This document shows, in pieces, positions 48,845 to 57,063 of a DNA stretch of 64,000 nt. Positions within the stretch are counted from its first letter, which is position 1; every line of letters starts with the position of its first letter. Source of the DNA: Planktophila sp965267775 (lineage in GTDB: Bacteria > Actinomycetota > Actinomycetes > Nanopelagicales > Nanopelagicaceae). Below the pieces are notes generated by a model. It saw only the letters and a list, made by a program, of their open reading frames with translations, ran no database searches and had not been told where the DNA came from. Where the stretch lies: the NCBI GenBank assembly GCA_965267775.1, contig OZ254140.1:496001-560000 (forward strand), written 5' to 3'. The translations under genes were made by a program, and so were the position numbers.

Positions 48845-49459
48845 ATGACAGCTCCCGCCAAGCGCATCGAAGAGATGTTGCGCGATGCTGGCATCAATCC
48901 CATTGCAGGAGTCGATGAGGCTGGTCGCGGACCATGTGCTGGTCCATTAGTAATTGCATCAGTGATTCTCGATGATCCCTTTGCCGATGTGTGGGCAGAG
49001 ATGCGTGATTCAAAAGAGATTAGCGAGAAGAAGCGTGAAGTGCTCTTTGATGTTGTAATGGAGAACGCTGCAGCCGTCAGCGTTATTGAGGTATCGCCAG
49101 AAGAGATTGATTCACGTGGAGTGCATGCAGCTAATCTCGATGGAATGCGTCGCGCAGTAAACGGACTTTCAATAACACCTGCATATGTTTTAACTGATGG
49201 ATATGCGATTGAAGGTTTGGCAGTTCCTAATCTTGCGGTGTGGAAGGGTGATCAGGTCGTTACTTCTATTAGCGCCGCTTCCATTATCGCCAAGGTAACT
49301 CGTGATCGAATTATGCGCGAGATGGATGCGCTCTATCCGGGCTATGGATTTGCCGGGCATAAGGGATATATCACCGCATCGCATACCGCAGCTATTAAAG
49401 AGCTTGGCGTGCTTCCGATTCATCGCAAATCTTTCTCAAATATCGCAGCACTTCTCTAG
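48845..49459 (+). CDS. rnhB: ribonuclease HII
   Basis: A 204-residue endonuclease that cuts RNA in RNA-DNA hybrids and starts removal of single ribonucleotides. The active-site acidic residues are in GVDEAGRGPCAGPLV and the later DGYAIEG and SIIAKVTRDR segments, as in RNase HII. ATG 48845 lies four bases after the lepB stop. The frame extending upstream to 48773 would overlap lepB and has no family support. It follows the rplS-lepB-rnhB order common in actinobacteria. Confidence 0.96.
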   Translation: MTAPAKRIEEMLRDAGINPIAGVDEAGRGPCAGPLVIASVILDDPFADVWAEMRDSKEISEKKREVLFDVVMENAAAVSVIEVSPEEIDSRGVHAANLDGMRRAVNGLSITPAYVLTDGYAIEGLAVPNLAVWKGDQVVTSISAASIIAKVTRDRIMREMDALYPGYGFAGHKGYITASHTAAIKELGVLPIHRKSFSNIAALL

Positions 49460-49483
49460 GCCTGGAGGGTGGAGAATAATTAG

Positions 49484-49540
49484 ATGAAAAGGTTCTTTAA
49501 CGCCATTTGGAAATGGATTTGCTGGATGTTGCGCTTCTAA
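49484..49540 (+). CDS. 18-residue Trp-rich micro-protein (first copy)
   Basis: A short ORF that reads MKRFFNAIWKWICWMLRF and stops. Purine-rich sequence GGAGGGTGGAG lies 10-20 bases upstream, consistent with a real ribosome site. The peptide is amphipathic, basic at both ends and has three Trp residues; it could insert in membranes. A second ORF of similar size at 52119 encodes a related peptide (shared M-K-R/K-F-F/L, then W-I-x-W), so the resemblance is unlikely to be chance. No gene for DUF2469, usual at this position after rnhB in actinobacteria, is present. Confidence 0.5.
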   Translation: MKRFFNAIWKWICWMLRF

Positions 49541-49603
49541 CTCTTCTCCACAAGCCCTCAAAGTGGGTGTACTCAAGAGCCCACCCATCCCTATCTTTCT
49601 CGG

Positions 49604-49975
49604 ATGGTTCTTAAGAAGAGTAGAAATTTAGCGTTAGGTGCATTCGGTGAAAGTCGAGTTGCTGAATATCGATTGCAGAAAGGCGATGAGCTCCTCGATC
49701 GCAATTGGCGGGTCCGAGAGGGCGAAATTGATCTCATCAGCCTCGATAAATCTGGAACCTTTCACTTTATTGAGGTGAAGACTCGAAGCTCTCTTGTATT
49801 TGGACACCCCTTTGAATCAATCTCCAAGGTCAAATTACTTCGGATGCAGCGACTTGCGATGGGTTGGCTTGTTACTCACGACTGCTTTGGATGTGAATAT
49901 TCCATAGACATTGCATCAGTTTTGATTAATCCCGATGGAAGTCATTCACTTGAATATCGCGCAGGTGTTCTATGA
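49604..49975 (+). CDS. UPF0102 family protein YraN
   Basis: A 123-residue protein of the UPF0102 (YraN) family, which has a PD-(D/E)XK nuclease-like fold. D43 and the E57-V-K59 triad lie in GEIDLISLD and HFIEVKTRSS. Homologues are usually encoded beside rnhB and comM, as here; the ComM-like gene overlaps this one by four bases. The biochemical role is unproven; DNA repair or uptake has been suggested from gene context. Confidence 0.93.
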   Translation: MVLKKSRNLALGAFGESRVAEYRLQKGDELLDRNWRVREGEIDLISLDKSGTFHFIEVKTRSSLVFGHPFESISKVKLLRMQRLAMGWLVTHDCFGCEYSIDIASVLINPDGSHSLEYRAGVL

Positions 49976-51480
49976 CCCTTGGCCGCACAAAGAGTGTTTC
50001 ACTCCAAGGTCTACTCGGTTCTGTCATTGATATCGAGTGCGACATTGCCGACGGGATACCTATGTACTCACTACTTGGATTGCCCGATACATCTCTTCAA
50101 GAATCACGTGATCGCGTGCGAGCAGCCCTTACTAATACGGGTCAGAAGTGGCCTAATAAGAAGGTGACTGTTTCGCTCTCCCCGGCATGGCTACCGAAGA
50201 GCGGACCAGGTTTTGATCTTGCGATCGCACTGGCGCTCCTTGTTGCAGATGGCGTGATTCCGCAAGGGCCTCTCGAAGGAGCGGTCATCCTGGGTGAGCT
50301 CTCACTTGATGGAGGTATTCGCTCCGTTCGAGGAGTTCTTCCATCGCTTATCGCTGCCTATAAGGATGGAATCACTCGAGCAATAGTTCCGCGAGCAAAT
50401 CAGAGCGAGGCAGAGTTAATGGAGCAGATGGAGATTCTCTCCTTTGAAGATATCTCCGAGATATATCGCTGGCTATTAACGGGTGAATATCCATTTAATG
50501 ATGCTCTCGATATAGAGATCGATCATCAAGGTGAATTGTTGGACTTTTCAGATGTAGCTGGACAAGCAAAGGCGAGATTTGCGGCAGAGGTTGCAGCAAC
50601 TGGTGGACATCACTTACTTCTTATTGGCCCGCCCGGTGCTGGCAAGACGATGATTGCATCTCGCATTCCTTCAATATTGCCACCGTTGACCGTGGAAGAG
50701 GCCCTTGAGGTAACAGCAATTCACTCCATTGCAGGCGGCCTTACACAGAGATCGGCGATGTCTCGCGTTGCACCCATCATCTCTCCTCATCACAGCGCAT
50801 CTCGCGCATCAATCGTTGGGGGAGGAGGTAGAAATATTCAGCCGGGCGCAATTTCGTTAGGACATCGCGGCGTTCTCTTTATTGATGAAGCTCCCGAATG
50901 TGCAACAGGAATTCTGGATTCTCTACGACAGCCACTTGAATCCGGAACCATCACCATTGCTCGCCAGGTCGGAAGTGTGACCTTCCCTGCGCAATTCCTC
51001 TTAGTTCTCGCTGCAAATCCTTGTCCCTGTGGCAAATATTCAGGCCGTGGCCATGGATGCGAATGTTCTTCTCTACAGGTGCGCCGATATCTAGGAAAGT
51101 TATCAGGACCGCTCATGGATCGCATTGATCTTCGAGTTACCGTTGATCCTGTCGGAAGAGTTGAGCTCTCCTCGCAAGAGTTGGGCGAGCCTTCCCATGT
51201 AATGCGAGAGCGTGTCATAGAGGCTCGGAGACGAGCGGCAGCAAGATTTAAAGATGAACCTTGGAAGCTCAATGCAGAGATTCCTTCTCGAGCACTGCGT
51301 ACAACGTATTCAGCAGATAGGGCTGCGATGAATTTTCTTCACGACGAGCTAGATCAGGAGCGAATCACTGCAAGAGGTCTACATAAAGTTATTCGTGTGG
51401 CGTGGACCCTCGCTGATTTAGGTGGGCGAGAGCGGCCCAATGTCGATGATGTAAAGAGCGCATATCAATTGCGAGGATAA
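49972..51480 (+). CDS. ComM-like AAA+ ATPase (magnesium-chelatase-related)
   Basis: A 502-residue YifB/ComM family protein. The N-terminal domain (SVIDIECDIADGIPMYSLLGLPDTSLQESRDRV) precedes an AAA+ core with P-loop IGPPGAGKT at about 218-226, Walker B HRGVLFIDEAPE and an ANPCPCG loop. The C-terminal part includes a sensor helix (SRALRTTYSADRAAM) and a Cys-rich loop CGKYSGRGHGCEC. ComM is a branch-migration helicase that aids recombination of imported DNA in competent bacteria. The dprA gene nearby fits that role, suggesting natural transformation, although none is shown here. It overlaps yraN by four bases. Confidence 0.94.
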   Translation: MTLGRTKSVSLQGLLGSVIDIECDIADGIPMYSLLGLPDTSLQESRDRVRAALTNTGQKWPNKKVTVSLSPAWLPKSGPGFDLAIALALLVADGVIPQGPLEGAVILGELSLDGGIRSVRGVLPSLIAAYKDGITRAIVPRANQSEAELMEQMEILSFEDISEIYRWLLTGEYPFNDALDIEIDHQGELLDFSDVAGQAKARFAAEVAATGGHHLLLIGPPGAGKTMIASRIPSILPPLTVEEALEVTAIHSIAGGLTQRSAMSRVAPIISPHHSASRASIVGGGGRNIQPGAISLGHRGVLFIDEAPECATGILDSLRQPLESGTITIARQVGSVTFPAQFLLVLAANPCPCGKYSGRGHGCECSSLQVRRYLGKLSGPLMDRIDLRVTVDPVGRVELSSQELGEPSHVMRERVIEARRRAAARFKDEPWKLNAEIPSRALRTTYSADRAAMNFLHDELDQERITARGLHKVIRVAWTLADLGGRERPNVDDVKSAYQLRG

Positions 51481-51620
51481 ATCGGCACTAAGCGCAATAA
51501 GGGTGCCTCTAGAAAAGATTCAATTTAATATGTATTTTTTGTGTAAATAAAGTTATTGGTATCTAGAAATTCTGCCTTTACATTTCCAATTCGAATCAAT
51601 TTAGAGAATAGGAATAATCA

Positions 51621-52095
51621 ATGTTATCTAGAAAAAAAGAATCGAATAATTGTATTTGGATCCGTCATCGTCCTAACTTCATTCCTGGGTGCAACTTCCG
51701 GCATGGCAGCGAGTAAGCCAACTCCAAAGCCAGCACCAGCACCAGCACCGGCACCAAAACCCACTCCAGCAGCTGCGCCAGCACCTTCACCACAGCCTGG
51801 CCCTTCTCCTAAACCAACTCCAGCTCCTGCGCCCCAAGAGAATTCTGCGCCCAATTCAACGAATAAAGGAGTTGTTCAGAATATTTTGGAATCACCAGTA
51901 GTGGCTCATATTGAAACTGGAATTGCAAATAAAGCCACAAATACGCCAACCCTAGGCAGCGCCATTACGGGAACCATTCGCGATTCGGGCGGATTTTCTC
52001 AGATAATTCCTAATACGCTTGCTATAGTCAAATTATACGGGCCGCCCATTTTGGGAGGAGTATTACAATTACTGCTTAATGGGGCATCTTCCTAA
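51621..52095 (+). CDS. secreted Pro/Ala-rich protein with an apparent frameshift at an A7 tract
   Basis: If one A of the A7 run at 51632-51638 is skipped, ATG 51621 gives a protein of about 157 residues starting MLSRKKNRIIVFGS and containing a hydrophobic helix ending near GMAA, a good signal peptide. AGGAA lies 6 bases upstream of the ATG. A Pro/Ala/Lys-rich linker (PKPAPAPAPAPKPTP...) follows, then a hydrophobic C-terminal segment (ILGGVLQLLL). Without the skip, the frame from the ATG runs off in another phase, while the main reading frame has no credible start codon with a ribosome site. Transcript slippage or a sequence error would explain it. Function unknown. Confidence 0.55.
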
Positions 52096-52118
52096 TATTC
52101 AAAATTGGATAAACACGA

Positions 52119-52181
52119 ATGAAAAAATTTCTTAAATGGTTAGAGAATTGGATTTACTGGTGGTTTGACCGAAGGTATTAG
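52119..52181 (+). CDS. 20-residue Trp-rich micro-protein (second copy)
   Basis: A short ORF, MKKFLKWLENWIYWWFDRRY. It lies 24 bases after the Pro/Ala-rich gene and before a strong terminator, so it is inside that transcript. It shares M-K-K/R-F-L/F, W-I-x-W and a basic C-terminus with the ORF at 49484, while DNA outside these shared residues has diverged, suggesting protein-level conservation. The preceding ribosome site is weak (GGAT, about eight bases upstream). Four Trp residues and an amphipathic layout suggest a membrane-active or leader peptide. Confidence 0.5.
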   Translation: MKKFLKWLENWIYWWFDRRY

Positions 52182-52216
52182 TTCTGCTGCCTATTTCGGC
52201 CTAAATAATCTCCGCG

Positions 52217-52256
52217 AAATGTTGCCCACAAATTCCTGTGGGCAACATTTTTTTTT
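52217..52256 (+). terminator. strong intrinsic terminator before dprA
   Basis: AAATGTTGCCCACA (52217-52230) pairs with TGTGGGCAACATTT (52237-52250), followed by a run of nine Ts. It ends transcription of the micro-ORF and Pro/Ala-rich genes and separates them from dprA. Confidence 0.97.
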
Positions 52257-52300
52257 ACTCACACACTGAAAAGATTTCCCCAAAATACAAGGGAGACAAA

Positions 52301-53119
52301 ATGGAAATTCGAGATATGCGCTTACTTATTGCGGCGCACCACGAGCCAGGAGCAGTAAAGATTGCACGCGCTATCGAAAGCGAAGGCGTTGAATCTGTTT
52401 ACGCTGCGATTCCAAAGGATGAACGAGCTGACATTCGTGCACTCTATAACGCCATCACGCAATGCGGCGGCGAGTTACTCATTCCAGAAGATCCACAGTG
52501 GCCGGCTTGCCTCAATGAACTTGCGGTACCACCTGTTGCTCTGATCGTGAAAGGTGAAATCGCTTCGCTGACTCTGCCATCACTTGCAATAGTTGGAACG
52601 CGAAACCCCACACCGTACGGAGTGCGAGCAGCTCAAGAGTTTGCTGCTGGCTTTGTCGATCGAGAATGGTCGATTGTTAGTGGCGGTGCTTACGGCATTG
52701 ATTCAGCCGCCCATAAAGGAGCACTCATTGCAGAAGGGGTAACGGTTGCAATTACAGCCTCAGGTCTAGATAGCACCTATCCAGCTGGCAATCAGCGCCT
52801 CTTCGATGAGATTACAGAATATGGTGCGATTGTCACCGAGTATCTTCCAGGTTCTATTGCTCGACCTCACCGATTCTTGGTGCGTAATCGGCTTATTGCG
52901 GCTCTCTCAAAGGGAACTCTCGTTGTTGAAGCAGCCTTTAGAAGTGGATCACTTCGAACAGCTCGTGATGCTGCGGATTTGATGCGGCCAGTAATGGCAA
53001 TTCCTGGACCAATAACTGCCCCTACATCAGAAGGGTGCCATCGATTGATTGGCGAGAGAAGCGCAGAGATCGTCACATCTGTTGCTGATGCTTATGAACT
53101 ACTGACTTCTCTGGTCTGA
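52301..53119 (+). CDS. dprA: DprA, DNA-processing protein for transformation
   Basis: A 272-residue Rossmann-like protein that loads RecA onto incoming single-stranded DNA. Family motifs are VGTRNPTPYGVRAAQEFAAG, IVSGGAYGIDSAAHKGAL and RNRLIAALSKGTLVVEAAFRSG. I chose ATG 52301 (GGGAG eight to nine bases upstream) instead of the longer frame from 52238, which would overlap the terminator. With comM nearby it belongs to the natural-transformation set; the uptake machinery itself is not in this window. Confidence 0.95.
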   Translation: MEIRDMRLLIAAHHEPGAVKIARAIESEGVESVYAAIPKDERADIRALYNAITQCGGELLIPEDPQWPACLNELAVPPVALIVKGEIASLTLPSLAIVGTRNPTPYGVRAAQEFAAGFVDREWSIVSGGAYGIDSAAHKGALIAEGVTVAITASGLDSTYPAGNQRLFDEITEYGAIVTEYLPGSIARPHRFLVRNRLIAALSKGTLVVEAAFRSGSLRTARDAADLMRPVMAIPGPITAPTSEGCHRLIGERSAEIVTSVADAYELLTSLV

Positions 53120-53150
53120 AGAGGGGGAGAAGTAATGAGAGAATAAGGGC

Positions 53151-54074
53151 ATGAGTGAATTCCGTTCGGGCTTTGTTGCCATAGTTGGCCGCCCAAACAC
53201 CGGTAAGTCAACTCTCATCAATGCTCTTGTGGGAAGCAAGATTGCGATTACCTCGCACCACCCCAACACAACGCGCCATGCAATTCGCGGAATCATCAAC
53301 AATGAAAACTTTCAGGCAGTTCTTGTAGATACCCCAGGTGTTCATAAGCCTCGCACACTTCTCGGCCATCACCTCAATAAGGTCGTTAATGAAAACCTGG
53401 ACTCTGTCGATGTCATCATGATGTGTCTTCCTGCAAATGAGGCGACTGGTGCAGGAGATCAATATATCGCTGCCGAAATCGCTAGGCATCCACGTGCAAA
53501 GAAGTTTGCTCTCGTGACAAAGACAGATACCGTTAACAAGAAGAGCCTGGCTGATCGCTTAATGACAATTAGCGACCTTGCCGATGGATTTACGTGGGAT
53601 GAAATCATTCCCGTCTCTGCAGTCATTCACGATCAGATCGAGCTTCTTGAAAAGATTATCGGCGAGAACATTCCAGTCGGTCCTGCCTTCTACCCAGATG
53701 ATCAGAAGAGCGATCAGGGCACAGAGCAATTAATCTGCGAGTTAATCCGTGAGGCAGCGATGCGTGATGCGCTCCAAGAGCTTCCACACTCAATCATGGT
53801 CACTATCGATGAGATGTCAGAGCGCGAACCAAATGGCACCCGGCCTTTCTACGATATTCATGCATCGATTCACGTCGAACGCGATTCTCAGACTGGAATC
53901 ATCTTGGGGCACCAAGGTCAGCGCCTCAAAGATATTGGAATGCGCGCACGTAAAGATATTGAGCGAGAGCTCGGAGCACGAATCTTCCTCGGCCTTCATG
54001 TGAAGGTCTCAAAAGAGTGGCAGCGCGATCCAAAGTTGCTAGAGCGCCTCGGCTTCTCAGATAAGAAGCATTAA
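53151..54074 (+). CDS. era: Era, GTPase for 16S rRNA maturation
   Basis: A 307-residue GTPase with GTP-binding motifs G1 GRPNTGKST, G3 DTPG and G4 TKTD, and a C-terminal KH-like RNA-binding domain (ILGHQGQRLKDIGMRARKDIEREL). It binds the 3' end of 16S rRNA and helps 30S assembly. The ATG start gives the conserved FRSGFVAIVGRPNTGKS N-terminus. Convergent with uppP across seven bases. Confidence 0.96.
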   Translation: MSEFRSGFVAIVGRPNTGKSTLINALVGSKIAITSHHPNTTRHAIRGIINNENFQAVLVDTPGVHKPRTLLGHHLNKVVNENLDSVDVIMMCLPANEATGAGDQYIAAEIARHPRAKKFALVTKTDTVNKKSLADRLMTISDLADGFTWDEIIPVSAVIHDQIELLEKIIGENIPVGPAFYPDDQKSDQGTEQLICELIREAAMRDALQELPHSIMVTIDEMSEREPNGTRPFYDIHASIHVERDSQTGIILGHQGQRLKDIGMRARKDIERELGARIFLGLHVKVSKEWQRDPKLLERLGFSDKKH

Positions 54075-54081
54075 GAATTAA

Positions 54082-54915
54082 TTAAGCGCTGATTGCGCCT
54101 GTCGCAAGAGCAATCAGTAGCGCTGAGCCTAGAACGATTCGATAGATCACAAATGGCGTAAATGACTTTGTTGAGATGTAGCGCATCAACCAAGCAATCA
54201 CTGCATAACCCACAACGAATGCAACAGCTGTTGCAACAAGGGTCTGAGTCATTGTGAATACACGAACACCAGGTTCATCAATAGCTTTCTTGAGCTCATA
54301 AAGTCCGCTTCCAAATACTGCAGGAAGTGCGAGTAGGAATGAGTAGCGAAGGGCTGACTCACGGCGGTAGCCAAGGATGCGTCCCATTGCGATTGTTGCA
54401 CCAGAGCGAGATACGCCTGGAATCAGCGCGAGAGATTGCGCGAGACCGTAGAGAATTCCATGTCCTGGCGTGAGCTGATCCAATGAACGCTCATTGCGAC
54501 CCATGTAATCGAGGAATCCAAGGAGGAAACCGAAGATGATCAGCGTCGATGCGATAACCCAGAGAGAGCGAAGTTCATTCTCAATGTAGCTCTGACCGAG
54601 ATAACCAAGCACAACAATTGGAAGAGTTCCGATTCCGATAAGCCAGGCAAGCTTTGCATCGCTACGTTCATGATGAGTGAGGTGTGACTTAGGCTTAAGC
54701 GACTTTAACCATGCAGCGATAATCGAGAAGATATCTTTACGGAAGTAGAGAAGCACGGCCAGCTCAGTTCCAATCTGAGTGATCGCTGTAAATGTTGCTC
54801 CAGGATCTTTCGCAGAGCTCATCAACCGACCGATGATTGCTAAGTGGGCATTTGATGAGATGGGCAAGAACTCTGTAAGCCCTTGAACGATTCCTAAGAA
54901 AATTGCGCTAAGCAT
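54082..54915 (-). CDS. uppP: undecaprenyl-diphosphatase UppP (BacA)
   Basis: A 277-residue membrane enzyme that recycles undecaprenyl diphosphate for peptidoglycan synthesis; overexpression gives bacitracin resistance. Motifs are GIVQGLTEFLPISSNAHL and PGVSRSGATIAMG, holding the catalytic Glu, Ser and Arg residues. The ATG at 54915 is chosen; the longer frame from 54945 lacks homology. The start codon overlaps the end of the EamA transporter gene by eight bases, so the two are translationally coupled. Confidence 0.95.
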   Translation of the reverse strand: MLSAIFLGIVQGLTEFLPISSNAHLAIIGRLMSSAKDPGATFTAITQIGTELAVLLYFRKDIFSIIAAWLKSLKPKSHLTHHERSDAKLAWLIGIGTLPIVVLGYLGQSYIENELRSLWVIASTLIIFGFLLGFLDYMGRNERSLDQLTPGHGILYGLAQSLALIPGVSRSGATIAMGRILGYRRESALRYSFLLALPAVFGSGLYELKKAIDEPGVRVFTMTQTLVATAVAFVVGYAVIAWLMRYISTKSFTPFVIYRIVLGSALLIALATGAISA

Positions 54916-55792
54916 CAGTTGCAACCTCGCTCTTTCGACTTGCAAAGTAAGAGCCGATCAAGACGAGCGGCAGACCAAGAATGATTCCAATTGTAAGTGG
55001 CTCGCCCAAGATAATGACTCCGAGAACCACGGCAAATGCGGTATTCAGATAAGTCACAAGTGATGCACGGGCGACGCCAATAATCGGTGTGAGTGCGAAG
55101 AAGATGGCAAAGGCAGCACCTGTTGAGAGAACGCCGAGTCCGATAATTGACCAGATTGCAGATGACGCAATGTGATGGCTCGGCCATTGATGAATGGCGA
55201 ATGGAAGATAGAACAGTGATGTAATCACCATTGCGACTGCGTTGATTGCAACACCTGAAACGCCAGGCAATCCGCTCTGAACAAACATCACCGCATATGA
55301 ATATCCGACCGCGGCTACGAGGACCATCGCAATTGAAAGTGGATCAGCGCTGCCCTTGATGCTCTCGATACCGACAACTGCAATCAGTCCGATAAATCCA
55401 ATGATGAGACCGAAGAGGCGCTTGTGATGCCATACAGTCTTATCGCCCTTCATTGAAGCAAAGATTGTTGCCCAGATTGGAACTGATGCAATCAAAAGAC
55501 CGGCAAGGCCAGATGAGATCTTCTGTTCAGCAGTTCCGATCAGAATCCATGGGCCGATCATCTCGAGAAGTGCATATGGTGCGACGTACTTGATTCCGCG
55601 AAGTGCAGCACCGAGGGATTTCTGGCGAATTGACCAAGGGATCAAGATTGCAGCGCCAATCGCGGTGCGAAGAGAGACAACGATTGCGGGCGTGAAGCCA
55701 TTATCTGGATCGACTGCAACCTTGATAAATAGATATGGAATGCCCCAAAGCAGGCCTGTGAGTAGAAATAAAATCCAGCCGCGACGCGACAT
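54908..55792 (-). CDS. EamA/DMT-superfamily transporter
   Basis: A 294-residue membrane protein with 10 predicted helices in two EamA repeats (roughly 5-140 and 155-285). Typical hallmark segments are GLLWGIPYLFIKVAVD and the second-repeat FFALTPIIGVARASLVTYLNTAFAVVLG. Such exporters handle amino acids, metabolites or sugars; the substrate is not predictable. Its gene overlaps uppP by eight bases, and glgA lies 41 bases upstream in the same direction. Confidence 0.9.
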   Translation of the reverse strand: MSRRGWILFLLTGLLWGIPYLFIKVAVDPDNGFTPAIVVSLRTAIGAAILIPWSIRQKSLGAALRGIKYVAPYALLEMIGPWILIGTAEQKISSGLAGLLIASVPIWATIFASMKGDKTVWHHKRLFGLIIGFIGLIAVVGIESIKGSADPLSIAMVLVAAVGYSYAVMFVQSGLPGVSGVAINAVAMVITSLFYLPFAIHQWPSHHIASSAIWSIIGLGVLSTGAAFAIFFALTPIIGVARASLVTYLNTAFAVVLGVIILGEPLTIGIILGLPLVLIGSYFASRKSEVATDA

Positions 55793-55833
55793 TACATCTC
55801 CGATACTGTCTTAAGTTCTCTTGTGATTAAGAG

Positions 55834-57006
55834 TTAACGCTTATTGATCACTGACTTATAGAGTGCGAGTGTAGTTGCAGCAACAGCATCCCAACCGAAT
55901 TCAGAGGATGCGCGTTGGCGTCCAGCCTTGCCATATTTAATAAGGAGTTCAGGATTGCCCATCAAGCGGGTGATAGCTTCGGTAAGCGCTCCTTCAAATT
56001 GAGGAATATCGCTCTCGGTGTAATCCACGAGTTCGCCAGTTTCTTGATGGCTGACAACCTCTGGAATACCGCCGACTCGAGATGCAAGAACTGCGGTCTC
56101 GCACCCCATCGCCTCGAGATTGACGATTCCAAGAGGTTCATAGATTGAAGGACAGAGGAAGAGATCTGCATGGGTGAGAGCTGCAGTGAGTTTGTCGTGG
56201 GGGAGCATCTCTTTGATCCACCAGATATTGCTGCGACTCTTCTGAAGTTCGGCAATGAGCTCTGCAACTTCATTTCCGATAGTAGGTTCATCAGGGCTAC
56301 CGGCTGCAAGTACGAGTCCGAAATCAGCGGGTACATCTCTCCATGCGCGTAGGAGATGTGCAAGACCCTTTTGGCGAGTAATGCGACCGACAAACATTGC
56401 GTAACGACCGGTAATTCCAAACTCTTCAAGAACGGAGCGATCGCTATTAGGAGCAAAGCGTGTGACATCTACGCCATTGCGAATCGTGACAACCTTTGAT
56501 GGGTCAACGTTTGGATATGCCTTTAATACATCGGCGCGCATTCCATCACTGACTGCGATGATTGCATCTGCGCCTTCATAAGCTGTCTTCTCTGCCCACG
56601 ATGAAATCTGGTATCCGCCTCCGAGCTGCTCTGCCTTCCATGGACGTAACGGTTCGAGTGAGTGTGCGCTCACGATATGCGGCGTTCCATAAAGTAGAGA
56701 TGCTGTGTGCCCTGCCATATTTGCATACCAAGTATGTGAGTGGATCACATCAACTTCACCAAGGTTCTGGGCAATCGCTAGATCTGTGGCTATTGCCTGA
56801 AGGGCTGGGTTTGCATTCTCAAATTCGGCGGGAGTTGAGTAGCCGTGAGATCCATCGGTGCGAGCTCCGCCGAAACAATGGACATCAACCTCGACGCTAC
56901 TCACATTACGCAAGGCCTCGGTCAGTTGAACGACGTGAACACCTGCACCGCCATAGACCGCTGGTGGCCACTCTTTTGTAACTATTCCGATTCGAGTCTT
57001 GCTCAT
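55834..57006 (-). CDS. glgA: GlgA/GlgM-type GT4 glycosyltransferase for glycogen or alpha-glucan synthesis
   Basis: A 390-residue GT4 enzyme of the actinobacterial glycogen synthase type. N-terminal GIVTKEWPPAVYGGAGVHV holds the K-x-G-G-like donor loop; the C-terminal half has RNGVDVTRFAPN, GRITRQKGL and the acceptor E-x7-E in PSIYEPLGIVNLEAMG. Actinobacterial members act in maltose-1-phosphate or glycogen formation. The gene is divergent from glgC, which supplies ADP-glucose. The short length (about 390 rather than 480) is normal in this group. Confidence 0.92.
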   Translation of the reverse strand: MSKTRIGIVTKEWPPAVYGGAGVHVVQLTEALRNVSSVEVDVHCFGGARTDGSHGYSTPAEFENANPALQAIATDLAIAQNLGEVDVIHSHTWYANMAGHTASLLYGTPHIVSAHSLEPLRPWKAEQLGGGYQISSWAEKTAYEGADAIIAVSDGMRADVLKAYPNVDPSKVVTIRNGVDVTRFAPNSDRSVLEEFGITGRYAMFVGRITRQKGLAHLLRAWRDVPADFGLVLAAGSPDEPTIGNEVAELIAELQKSRSNIWWIKEMLPHDKLTAALTHADLFLCPSIYEPLGIVNLEAMGCETAVLASRVGGIPEVVSHQETGELVDYTESDIPQFEGALTEAITRLMGNPELLIKYGKAGRQRASSEFGWDAVAATTLALYKSVINKR

Positions 57007-57063
57007 TGAGAAAGAGTATCGGTGAGTATGGCTTCTTTATAGGTAGTTGAGTAACCTTTATCC

